From an uncultured bacterium (GTDB taxonomy: Bacteria > Cyanobacteriota > Vampirovibrionia > Gastranaerophilales > Gastranaerophilaceae): 64,000 nucleotides of DNA. The translations under genes and the position numbers were made by a program. Below the pieces are notes generated by a model. The model searched no databases, was not told the DNA's origin, and saw nothing but the letters and a program-made list of their open reading frames with translations. Positions 26,259-34,169 of the stretch are shown here, piece after piece (the first letter of the stretch is position 1; the number at the start of each line of letters is the position of its first letter). Where the stretch lies: the NCBI GenBank assembly GCA_949298805.1, contig CASFXY010000007.1:38149-102148 (forward strand). The letters are read 5' to 3'.

Positions 26259-26957
26259 TTAAGGAATTTTTTTAGTATTTTTAGTAAGTGCAATAAATTC
26301 TTTTGCATAATTTACGGGTACTGCAAAACCAATGCCAATATTTGAACGATTATTGTCAGGATTATAAATCGATTGGTTAATACCTATTACTTCACCGTCA
26401 AGATTTAAAAGCGGTCCGCCGGAACACCCCGGATTTATTGCGGCATCTGTCTGTAATTTCTTTCTTTCGTAGTCAATTCGAGAGATAATACCTGTTGTAA
26501 GAGTTCCTCTAAAACCAAACGGATTACCTATTGCCAAGACCCTTTGACCGACTTTGACGGTCTCGGAATCTCCAAGCCTTATTACGGGTAATTTTTCCTT
26601 TGGCGTAATTTTTATAAGTGCCAAATCATTTTTATCCTTCAGTACGGCAAAAACTGTTGCCTTATAGGTTTTTCCACTCTGGGTAGTAACCTCTATATTT
26701 TTTGACTTATTAATTACATGAGAGCTTGTAAGAATAATTCCTGACGGATCAATAACACAGCCTGTGCCGGAAGATATGCCTTGGTCAAGATCAGCATCAA
26801 TTGCAACAATTGAAGGGGTAATTTTTTCATAAACATTTATACTTGCACTTTCATCACTGGAACGAGCAGAATTTAAAGCAAAAGAAGGTACATTAAAATT
26901 ACTTAACAAAAGTAAACAAAAAAGCAATAAAAGTGAAAAAAATGTTTTTTTAAACAT
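26259..26957 (-). CDS. PDZ-less HtrA/DegP-like serine protease
   Basis: 232 residues. A signal peptide or signal anchor (about 1-27: KK then a leucine-rich stretch, ending SFA-L) is followed by a trypsin-like S1C domain. The triad is visible as H80 (TSSHVI), D111 (KNDLALI) and S179 (PGCSGGPL). The usual G-N-S-G-G-P reads G-C-S-G-G-P. No PDZ domain follows: the chain stops shortly after GFAVPVNYAKEF. It is likely a periplasmic or membrane-anchored protease. The N-terminus is divergent from the ycf23 leader. A ggag lies about 12 bases before the ATG. Confidence 0.9.
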   Translation of the reverse strand: MFKKTFFSLLLLFCLLLLSNFNVPSFALNSARSSDESASINVYEKITPSIVAIDADLDQGISSGTGCVIDPSGIILTSSHVINKSKNIEVTTQSGKTYKATVFAVLKDKNDLALIKITPKEKLPVIRLGDSETVKVGQRVLAIGNPFGFRGTLTTGIISRIDYERKKLQTDAAINPGCSGGPLLNLDGEVIGINQSIYNPDNNRSNIGIGFAVPVNYAKEFIALTKNTKKIP

Positions 26958-27018
26958 GTATACACCACTCCGTTATCGTATAGGGGATAATAGAGAATAT
27001 AAAATAGGAAGCGTATTT

Positions 27019-27048
27019 TTGCATTGCCCAAAGTGCTATGTTTATGAT
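27019..27048 (+). promoter_or_regulatory. Promoter of ycf23-like gene
   Basis: TTGCAT (27019-27024), 18-base spacer, TATGAT (27043-27048), then a leader of about 27 bases with AAAGGAAG before the ATG at 27082. Confidence 0.55.
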
Positions 27049-27081
27049 ACAATTCTATTGAATTTTAGGAAAGGAAGAAAC

Positions 27082-27870
27082 ATGAGAAGTATTGAAGTTT
27101 TCAAAAGGCATTTAAGAGAAAAAAGGGCAATTAAAATCATCTCAGGTATTGATAATTATGATCTTGAAAATGTTAAAAAGGTTGTAAGTGCAGCACAAAT
27201 GGGTCTTGCTAGTGCTGTTGACGTAGCATGTGACAAACAAGTTTTTGAAACTGCTGCAAAAAATACAACTCTACCAATTTTTGTTTCATCAATTCATCCG
27301 TTTAAGTTGGCTCAAGCTGTTGAATGGGGTGCTGATGCAATTGAAATAGGAAATTTTGATGCATTATATAAAAACGGCCAAACGTTCAGTGCGGATGAAG
27401 TATATGAAATTACCCTTGAAACAATGAGCCTTTTAGAAGGTAAGAACGTATTTATTTGTGTTACAATTCCGGGAAATATTGATATTAAAGAACAAATTGA
27501 ACTTGCTAAAAAACTTGAATTACTCGGTGTTGACCTTATCCAAACGGAAGGTATGAAACCTCAAGGTGTCAAAACAGTTGGTGCTAAAGCACTTTTAGAA
27601 ACTGCTCAAGCTACAATCGGCAATACTCTTGAATTATCACGTCACGTTTCAACACCGGTAATGAGTGCATCCGGTATCAGCGCACAAACAACTCCGCTTG
27701 CTTTTGCTGCAGGTGCATCTGCTGTAGGTGTAGGTTCAGCAGTAAATAAATTGGATACCCAAATTGAAATGGTCGCAACAATCAGAAATATTGTAGCATC
27801 AGTTTCGCAAAGAAACTCTATTAATCGTGAATTTGCAAGAAACACCAAAGAAGCGCAAACAATTAAATAG
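27082..27870 (+). CDS. Ycf23/DUF561 TIM-barrel protein
   Basis: 262 residues. The start at 27082 is chosen because AAAGGAAG precedes it; a longer frame from 26956 runs through the promoter. The sequence RAIKIISGIDNYDLENVKKVV, PIFVSSIHPF, GADAIEIGNFDALY and MSASGISAQTTPLAFAAGASAVGVGSAVNKL fits DUF561 (Ycf23), a predicted TIM-barrel protein known from cyanobacteria and plastids and of unknown function. The C-terminal glycine-rich loop resembles phosphate-binding barrels. It is monocistronic with its own promoter and terminator. This is the best marker of cyanobacterial affinity in the window. Confidence 0.85.
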   Translation: MRSIEVFKRHLREKRAIKIISGIDNYDLENVKKVVSAAQMGLASAVDVACDKQVFETAAKNTTLPIFVSSIHPFKLAQAVEWGADAIEIGNFDALYKNGQTFSADEVYEITLETMSLLEGKNVFICVTIPGNIDIKEQIELAKKLELLGVDLIQTEGMKPQGVKTVGAKALLETAQATIGNTLELSRHVSTPVMSASGISAQTTPLAFAAGASAVGVGSAVNKLDTQIEMVATIRNIVASVSQRNSINREFARNTKEAQTIK

Positions 27871-27893
27871 GCGGTAGTTAATTAACATAAAAT

Positions 27894-27922
27894 AAAAAAG
27901 TCGCTCAAAAGGCGACTTTTTT
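27894..27922. terminator. Bidirectional terminator
   Basis: AAAAAGTCGC and GCGACTTTTT pair around a 7-base loop with A and T runs on the flanks. It separates the convergent ycf23-like and GT2-like genes. Confidence 0.88.
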
Positions 27923-27923
27923 A

Positions 27924-29489
27924 TTAATCTTCGTTTTTCGACATATTATTAATAATATTTTTTATATCACTGCTTAAATAATTAGCGCAACTATTCCAAA
28001 TAAGAGTTTGTAAAAAAGTTTCATCTGGGGAAATTGCTCTACATTCACCTTTTAGGACATCTACCGTGCCATCAGGAATAGAACAGAAATTACCGCAAGT
28101 TTGACAAATTTTAAGCAAATACCCTTTTAATTTTAATTTATTTGCAATATCCTCCATGGCATCATACATTCTGATATGAGAATCTGATGTTATATTTTTT
28201 TTACCATATTCAAACACAACTTTTCTCATGCCATCTTCAGAAACCAAAAGAAGCTTGCAAAGCGCATCCTTTCTGCCATCATTAACAATAGCGTTAACTG
28301 TAGCAGAATTTACATTCTCCTCTTCGTGGATTTTATTTTCAATCCACATAAGCGAGATTTTTTTTGTGAAAATTTTTGCTCTTTGCCAAAAGATACAAGC
28401 AGGATACAAAGTAATATAAAATCTTTCCTTTAAATTAAATCTTGCCGCAAAAGTACCCAGTATAAAATTTAAAACAAGTAAAAGACCTAAATGCAGGGTA
28501 AATCTAAGTTCAAGAGATGTAAAATATCTGAAAGCGCAAAATAAAAGCACAAAATATAGCACCATTACACACAGGGTATCAGGTTTTAATATATAAAAAA
28601 CAAATTCCTTGAAATTCCATGGTTTTGAAAAAGATTTGGGTAAATAATACTTAAACATTGCTAATCTCTGCATAAGAGAAGGGGTGGAGGCATCATAATT
28701 ATCAACATCCACGGTAGTTTTTATAAATGGAGAAAAAGTAGGGCGAATAGAGTTTGAGGCCAGAAAAAGTGAAAATTTAAGTTCATCATTTTTTGTTTCA
28801 AAACAGACTCTGCCCGTCTTTTCTAGCACATCCGAACTTATAACACAATTTTGACCGTCAAGTATAACGGGCATTTCAAACATTGTCCTTACAATATTTT
28901 GAACTTTATTTTGATACTTTAAATAAGCTCGCAAAACTTGACATTTTACTTGTTTGAAAAAGTCACTTTTTTGACAAGTAACACCCAAATTACCACTAAG
29001 AACACAAGATGAATACACACTTTTATTAACACACGACAAATAATTTTCATCAATCATTCTGTCGGCACCCAAGTAAACAAAAGCGCTGAACCTGTTTTCG
29101 GCAACAATTTTTTCGCAAAACAGAGAAACAGCCTTGTCTTTTGAAAAATACTCAGGGTTTTCAATTATATGCATTTGTGCGCCATACACAGTTTCAGGAA
29201 TAGAAATATTTTCTTTATCCTTTTTAAAAATTACATGAACATCATAATTTTCTTTCGGATAAGTTTGATTATTCAGCATCTTTAAAAGGTCGTAAAGCTT
29301 TTTATTTGTTGAATCAGCCCAAATAATAACACATAAATTATTTAAAGAACCTCCCGATTCTAAGAGCATTTTTGTATCATCAACAAATTCACGCACTTTA
29401 AATGCGTTAATATTAAGCGTAAGAGTGTAAATCGAATAAATTATTATATAAACAAATAAGAAAAATACTAAAAGGTTAATAATCAACAT
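27924..29489 (-). CDS. Divergent GT2-like membrane protein with C-terminal cysteine motif
   Basis: 521 residues. An N-terminal membrane helix (1-25), then a GT-A-like region (about 45-250; NNQTYPKENYDVHVIF and AFVYLGADRMIDENYL resemble GT2 strands, with D-x-D reduced to G-A-D), then two or more helices (about 295-350), then a soluble domain from about 385. The end of that domain holds CQTCGNFC followed by GEC about 20 residues later, a possible metal site. The glycosyltransferase assignment is weak. TAAAAT lies six bases before the ATG, with no Shine-Dalgarno. Confidence 0.65.
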   Translation of the reverse strand: MLIINLLVFFLFVYIIIYSIYTLTLNINAFKVREFVDDTKMLLESGGSLNNLCVIIWADSTNKKLYDLLKMLNNQTYPKENYDVHVIFKKDKENISIPETVYGAQMHIIENPEYFSKDKAVSLFCEKIVAENRFSAFVYLGADRMIDENYLSCVNKSVYSSCVLSGNLGVTCQKSDFFKQVKCQVLRAYLKYQNKVQNIVRTMFEMPVILDGQNCVISSDVLEKTGRVCFETKNDELKFSLFLASNSIRPTFSPFIKTTVDVDNYDASTPSLMQRLAMFKYYLPKSFSKPWNFKEFVFYILKPDTLCVMVLYFVLLFCAFRYFTSLELRFTLHLGLLLVLNFILGTFAARFNLKERFYITLYPACIFWQRAKIFTKKISLMWIENKIHEEENVNSATVNAIVNDGRKDALCKLLLVSEDGMRKVVFEYGKKNITSDSHIRMYDAMEDIANKLKLKGYLLKICQTCGNFCSIPDGTVDVLKGECRAISPDETFLQTLIWNSCANYLSSDIKNIINNMSKNED

Positions 29490-29495
29490 TGCTAT

Positions 29496-29501
29496 ATTTT
29501 A
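29496..29501 (-). promoter_or_regulatory. -10 element of the GT2-like gene (leaderless)
   Basis: Minus-strand TAAAAT followed by 6 nt (ATAGCA) and the ATG at 29489. The -35 is not convincing. Confidence 0.5.
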
Positions 29502-29583
29502 TATAAAAATATTATAAAAATCTAGCTTTTTTTACAATATTTTGCGATAATTAACAAGTACATAATTTATTTTGGAGGAACAA

Positions 29584-30504
29584 ATGAGCCAAGAGTATTA
29601 CTACATGGACGGCAAGTATGTACCATCAAATGAAGCAATGATTCCTGTCAGAACCCACGCTTTTTTATATGGCACATCAGTATTTGAAGGTATCAGGGGG
29701 TACTACAATGAACAAGAAGACCAAATTTATGCCTTCCGTATGAAAGAGCATTTTGAAAGACTTTTAAACAGTTGCAAAATTATGCACATGGACCCCAAAC
29801 ACACTATTGATGAATATATGCAAATTACAAAAGAATTGCTTAAAAGAAATAACTATCATGAAGATTGTTATATAAGACCCGAGGTATATAAAAGTGCACA
29901 AAAAATTGGTCCGACTCTTATTGATAATACGGATTCTGTTTTAATATTTACAATTAAACTCGGTAATTATTTTGGTGGTGAAAAAATGTTGAAAGTTTGC
30001 GTTTCAAATTGGAACAGACTTGAAGATAATACTATTCCGCCACGCGCAAAAGTTTCAGGCGCTTATGCAAATACAGCCCTTATGATAACCGATGCAAAAC
30101 TTGCAGGATTTGACGAATGCATTTCACTTTCAGCTTCCGGTCATGTTGCGGAAGGTTCAGCTATGAACTTCTTTATTGTGGAAGGCGATACACTTGTTAC
30201 AACACAAACAACAAGCAACATTTTAGTTGGTGTTACCAGAAATACAATTATTGAAATCGCACAAAAAGAACTCGGGCTTAAAGTTTGCGAAAGAGAAATT
30301 GACAGAACAGAACTTTATACTGCAGATGAAGCATTCTTCTGCGGAACAGGTGCACAAGTTGCACCAATCGGTTCTATTGACAACAGAACAATCGGAAACG
30401 GTCAAACAGGAAAAATAACAGCCCAAATTTCAAATTTATACTATGATATAGTAAGAGGCAAATCGGACAAATACAAAAAATGGTGTACACCTATATATGA
30501 ATAA
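29584..30504 (+). CDS. ilvE: Branched-chain amino acid aminotransferase
   Basis: 306 residues, class IV PLP aminotransferase. MDGKYVPSNEAMIPVRTHAFLYGTSVFEGIRGYY is the typical N-terminus; the PLP lysine is in PRAKVSGAYAN; EGSAMNFFIV and FFCGTGAQVAPI are also family segments. It makes valine, leucine and isoleucine from their keto acids. An apparent TTG start at 29572 is really the GGAGGAA ribosome site, so ATG at 29584 is used. The stop overlaps the permease gene by eight bases. Confidence 0.95.
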   Translation: MSQEYYYMDGKYVPSNEAMIPVRTHAFLYGTSVFEGIRGYYNEQEDQIYAFRMKEHFERLLNSCKIMHMDPKHTIDEYMQITKELLKRNNYHEDCYIRPEVYKSAQKIGPTLIDNTDSVLIFTIKLGNYFGGEKMLKVCVSNWNRLEDNTIPPRAKVSGAYANTALMITDAKLAGFDECISLSASGHVAEGSAMNFFIVEGDTLVTTQTTSNILVGVTRNTIIEIAQKELGLKVCEREIDRTELYTADEAFFCGTGAQVAPIGSIDNRTIGNGQTGKITAQISNLYYDIVRGKSDKYKKWCTPIYE

Positions 30505-31249
30505 TCTTGGTATAAATTTCCTCGGGCAATGTGTCCAAAATTTTATAAACGCTATGAAATACACTTTTGAGGGTAATGTTACCCTTAAAAGTGTTATTTC
30601 GCAAGCAGCAAGAATCGGTTTTGATTCTTTGGGTATATCGTTAATGATTGTCTTTATTGCAGCCTCAGTCATCGCGTTACAAGTTTCAAACCAATTCTTA
30701 ATGTCAGGTGCTGACAGCTATATAGGCGGATTTTTAGCAATAGCCCTCATAAGAGAAATAGCACCCGGTTTTGCCGCACTCGCGATTGGCGCAAGAGCAG
30801 GAACGGCAATTACAGCGCAAATTGCAAATATGAAAGTAACGTCACAAGTTGATGCAATGAAAGTTTTAAAGGTTAATCCTATAGGGTATTATTTCGCACC
30901 AAGAATTATAGCAGGGGCTTTCAGTGTTATGTTTGTGGTTTTACTTGCGGAATTTATAGGAATTTTTGGAGGAATGGTAGTTTCTTATTTTTCGGTAGGT
31001 CTGCACCCTAATCGTTATTTTAATTCAGTATGGCTTATGTTAAATACAAAAGATATATATGTAAGTGTTTTTAAGGGGTTTCTTTTTGGCGCAATAATTT
31101 CAACCGTATGCGCAACGGTCGGCTACAACACAACCGGAGGTGCAAAAAACGTAGGTGAATCTACCACAAAATCAGCAATTTTATGCACATTATATTTGCT
31201 ATTTGCAGATTTACTTATAGGCTTTCTTTTTTACGCAAGCAATCATTAA
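30497..31249 (+). CDS. MlaE-type ABC transporter permease
   Basis: 250 residues, five to six membrane helices. IALIREIAPGFAALAIGARAG and NMKVTSQVDAMKVLKVNPI are hallmark segments of MlaE/YrbE (TGD1 in plastids), the permease of lipid transporters that keep outer-membrane asymmetry or import lipids. The ATPase (MlaF) and substrate-binding (MlaD) genes are not adjacent. It overlaps ilvE, so it is co-transcribed with it, an unexpected pairing. Confidence 0.92.
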   Translation: MNNLGINFLGQCVQNFINAMKYTFEGNVTLKSVISQAARIGFDSLGISLMIVFIAASVIALQVSNQFLMSGADSYIGGFLAIALIREIAPGFAALAIGARAGTAITAQIANMKVTSQVDAMKVLKVNPIGYYFAPRIIAGAFSVMFVVLLAEFIGIFGGMVVSYFSVGLHPNRYFNSVWLMLNTKDIYVSVFKGFLFGAIISTVCATVGYNTTGGAKNVGESTTKSAILCTLYLLFADLLIGFLFYASNH

Positions 31250-31275
31250 TTTGATGTATTTTTTTTCGGTTTGAC

Positions 31276-31303
31276 TAAATCTTTTCCATATTTTAGACGA
31301 TGA
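31276..31303 (+). promoter_or_regulatory. Sigma-28-like promoter upstream of fliJ
   Basis: TAAA (31276-31279), 16-base spacer, GACGATGA (31296-31303), six of eight matches to GCCGATAA. Spacer is one base longer than the usual 15. Confidence 0.4.
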
Positions 31304-31365
31304 AGCACAACTTGCGATGGAGTATTCTTTTAATATCAAACTTGGTATAAAAGAGGAAATTTGTT

Positions 31366-31812
31366 TTGAGGAGGTTTAAATTCAGGCTGCAAAGTGTCCT
31401 GAATATCAAGGAAAAAAAGCTTGAGGATGAAAGATTAAGGCTTGCTCGTATAATATCTGAACTTGAAGCACAAAAAGACGTACTGCTTGAGTTGAACGAA
31501 AAAAAAGAAAAACTTGAAAAAGACCTTAATGCAGAACTTGAAAATTCAATACTTGATATTCAAAATGTATTATCAGCCAAAAACTACATAAGCAGGCTCG
31601 AAGGAGATATTAAAACGCAGTTTGAAATAATCAAAAAAACTCAAATGGAATTACAAGAGCAGCAAATCCAAGTAAATAATGCATATAAAGAAGTAAAGGT
31701 GCTTGAAAAATTAAAAGAGAAACAATACGCAAATTTTCTTTTTGAATATGAACAAAATCAAATAAAAGAAATTGACGATATTACATCTTCAAGACAAAAG
31801 AAAGTGATATAA
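31366..31812 (+). CDS. fliJ: Flagellar export protein FliJ
   Basis: 148 residues, almost all coiled coil. MRRFKFRLQSVLNIKEKKLEDERLRLA is the FliJ N-terminal signature. FliJ links the FliI ATPase to the export gate and escorts chaperones. The start is TTG at 31366 with AGAGGA nine bases upstream; no ATG is available. Its stop abuts the fliK ATG with no gap. Confidence 0.88.
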   Translation: MRRFKFRLQSVLNIKEKKLEDERLRLARIISELEAQKDVLLELNEKKEKLEKDLNAELENSILDIQNVLSAKNYISRLEGDIKTQFEIIKKTQMELQEQQIQVNNAYKEVKVLEKLKEKQYANFLFEYEQNQIKEIDDITSSRQKKVI

Positions 31813-33507
31813 ATGCAAAATTTCGCAACAATGTTAAATACTCAAAATACAGTTTCTATGGATGATTTAATAGGAACAAGTCAAAATTACGATACAAAAA
31901 ATATAACAGAAAAAGGGAAAGACTTTTTTAATATACTTAATCGTAATGATAATAAAATACAAAATATTAACGATGAAAAAAATGTCAAAAATGACAAACA
32001 AAATAAAAAAACTCAAACTAATAAAATCGATGACAGCAATCAAAGTGATAAAGTAAATTTTGACAAAGAACAGGGCAAAAATAAAGCAAATACACAAGAG
32101 AAAAACGAAATTCAATCAAATGAAGAAATAGACAAAAAAAATAACGACAGTCAAGAAAATAGGGAATCTGTTAAAAATACAGATAAAACTCTCGATGATA
32201 TAAAAGCGGAACCAATTGTAAAAGAAGCACAAGAAACATCTCAAGCTAACAATATGCAAGTCCTTAGCGCGAATGAAGTTATTCAGGAAACAGTGAATAA
32301 AATTAATAACCTTATAGAAACATCTCTGAACGGACAACTAAATCTTGAAGATGTAGAACAGCTAAAAAATGCGCTTGAAGAAATAAAAACAAAAATTAAC
32401 AACAATGAACTGGCAGTAAGCGAAGACACAAAACAAATGCTAAATGATGTCTTAAACAGATTGCTTACGCAGAATCCAAAAGATATGGAAGTTGCTCAAC
32501 TGCAAAAAGATTTAAAACAGCTTGCACAAGATATACAAGTAAGTGCTTTTAAATTAAATTCGCAAATAAAAATGGAAGAAGAAAATGCTAATCCAACAAA
32601 GGCACTTGAAATTAACGTTGATGAAACAAATACAACAATAACAAAAGAAACAAGCAAAAAAGAAGTAAACGAAGAAAAAATAACACAAAAAACAAAAGAT
32701 TCCCAAACCACTGTAAATGCATCAAAAGACACAAAAGAAGTACAAAATACTCAAAATAACCAAACCGACATCGAACAAGAAATTCTGGATGAAATGGATG
32801 TGAAAATAGAAGAAGTGTCTGACAGTTCAGAAAATACTAACTTGCAAAATCAAAGCTATACAACAGCGCAGGATGAAGTTATAAAACTACAAATCCAAAA
32901 TTCCGATAATGACACAAACACACCGTTAACATTTGCATTTGATAAAACGATAAAAAACGTAAGCTCAATAAATAAGCCTATACAGCTTGAAGGAGTTACA
33001 AAAGAATTAAATGCAAATGACATATTAAATCAAATAGGTTCAAAATTTGAACAGCTAAAAGACGGCTCCTCAACAAAAATTACAATGACCTTAAGACCAA
33101 ATGACTTGGGCAGGGTAACAATTGAACTTTTATCAAATGCAAACGGAATATCAACAAATATAATTGCTCAAAACTCTCAAGTAAAAGAGTTGCTTGATAA
33201 AAACATAGATATATTAAAACAACAACTTGCACAACAAGGAATAAATGTGCAGAATATACAAATTAAAACAGTAGAACAAAACTCGCAAGCAGGCTTAAAT
33301 AACGGTTACAACGAAAGAGAACAGAGCCAACAGGAAAACCAAAGTCAAAACAATAAAGAAAATAACCAAAATAAACAACAAGAAAAAAGAGAAAGCTTTA
33401 AATTTAACAAATCAAACATAATAGAAAATATAGATTTTGAAAATAATTCGCAAAACACAACAACAAGCATTAACACGCTTAGAGGGAAAATAAGTTACAA
33501 CCTGTAA
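31813..33507 (+). CDS. fliK: Flagellar hook-length control protein FliK
   Basis: 564 residues. The first 350 are a disordered, Lys/Asn/Asp/Gln-rich ruler region. The C-terminal switch domain (about 395-500) contains MTLRPNDLGRVTIELL and the LLDKNIDILKQQL helix, the Flg_hook family signature. FliK measures hook length and switches export to filament proteins. It lies between fliJ and flgD, as is common. The AT-rich coding gives a strongly hydrophilic protein with Gln/Asn repeats near the end (residues 495-530). Confidence 0.93.
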   Translation: MQNFATMLNTQNTVSMDDLIGTSQNYDTKNITEKGKDFFNILNRNDNKIQNINDEKNVKNDKQNKKTQTNKIDDSNQSDKVNFDKEQGKNKANTQEKNEIQSNEEIDKKNNDSQENRESVKNTDKTLDDIKAEPIVKEAQETSQANNMQVLSANEVIQETVNKINNLIETSLNGQLNLEDVEQLKNALEEIKTKINNNELAVSEDTKQMLNDVLNRLLTQNPKDMEVAQLQKDLKQLAQDIQVSAFKLNSQIKMEEENANPTKALEINVDETNTTITKETSKKEVNEEKITQKTKDSQTTVNASKDTKEVQNTQNNQTDIEQEILDEMDVKIEEVSDSSENTNLQNQSYTTAQDEVIKLQIQNSDNDTNTPLTFAFDKTIKNVSSINKPIQLEGVTKELNANDILNQIGSKFEQLKDGSSTKITMTLRPNDLGRVTIELLSNANGISTNIIAQNSQVKELLDKNIDILKQQLAQQGINVQNIQIKTVEQNSQAGLNNGYNEREQSQQENQSQNNKENNQNKQQEKRESFKFNKSNIIENIDFENNSQNTTTSINTLRGKISYNL

Positions 33508-33523
33508 AAAACAAGGAGACACA

Positions 33524-34147
33524 ATGTCATCAAGCATAATTAACGAAATAAATAATATGCAAAACTGGACGGCTCAGCAAGAAGCACTCAAAGCAAAAAC
33601 CGAAGGCACAAGTAATGAGCTGGATCAGGATATGTTCTTAAAATTAATGCTAGAACAATTGAAATATCAAGACCCTTTAAATCCAATGAGTAACCAAGAC
33701 TTTTTAGCCCAACAAGCACAATTTACTCAACTTGAACAATTGACACAACTTAATGAAACAATAGCAGCCAACAACGGACTAACTCAGGGTATGGACTTGA
33801 TAGGCAAAGAAGTCACTCTTATGGATCCTGATGACACTACAAAAACAATAACCGGAGTTGTTGAAGAAGCAGTATTTTATCAAAACGGTTGCGCAGTGAA
33901 AGTAAACGGTAAAGAATATCCTGCCGGTCTTATATTAAGCGCAAAAGAACCAAGTACAACCACTCCGCCAACAGGCAGCACTGACAATACAACAGGCGAT
34001 AATACAACAGAAGATAATACAGATACTGACAACACCATTGCCCAAAATGCAAAAGCAGTTTTCAGTAATGTGGCAACAGTATCTAAAACCGCAGCAGCAT
34101 TTTCGTATCTGGGCAATTTATTTAGTGAATTAATAAACAAAGAATAA
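33524..34147 (+). CDS. flgD: Flagellar hook assembly scaffold FlgD
   Basis: 207 residues. The N-terminal half is canonical: LDQDMFLKLMLEQLKYQDPLNPM and LAQQAQFTQLEQLTQL. The partial beta domain (LIGKEVTLMD, GVVEEAVFYQNG) follows. A Thr/Asn/Asp-rich linker (about 150-175, with repeated D-N-T units) and a hydrophobic-alternating tail replace the usual Ig-like end. FlgD caps the growing hook. AAGGAG precedes the ATG. Confidence 0.93.
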   Translation: MSSSIINEINNMQNWTAQQEALKAKTEGTSNELDQDMFLKLMLEQLKYQDPLNPMSNQDFLAQQAQFTQLEQLTQLNETIAANNGLTQGMDLIGKEVTLMDPDDTTKTITGVVEEAVFYQNGCAVKVNGKEYPAGLILSAKEPSTTTPPTGSTDNTTGDNTTEDNTDTDNTIAQNAKAVFSNVATVSKTAAAFSYLGNLFSELINKE

Positions 34148-34169
34148 TCAAGGGAGGAGAAGAAATTAA

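Noticed and set aside
26956..27081. Upstream start of the ycf23-like gene
   Set aside because: The extension runs through the promoter and AAAGGAAG site, and the DUF561 homology begins just after 27082.
29572..29583. TTG start of ilvE at 29572
   Set aside because: The TTG is part of the TTGGAGGAA ribosome site of the ATG at 29584.
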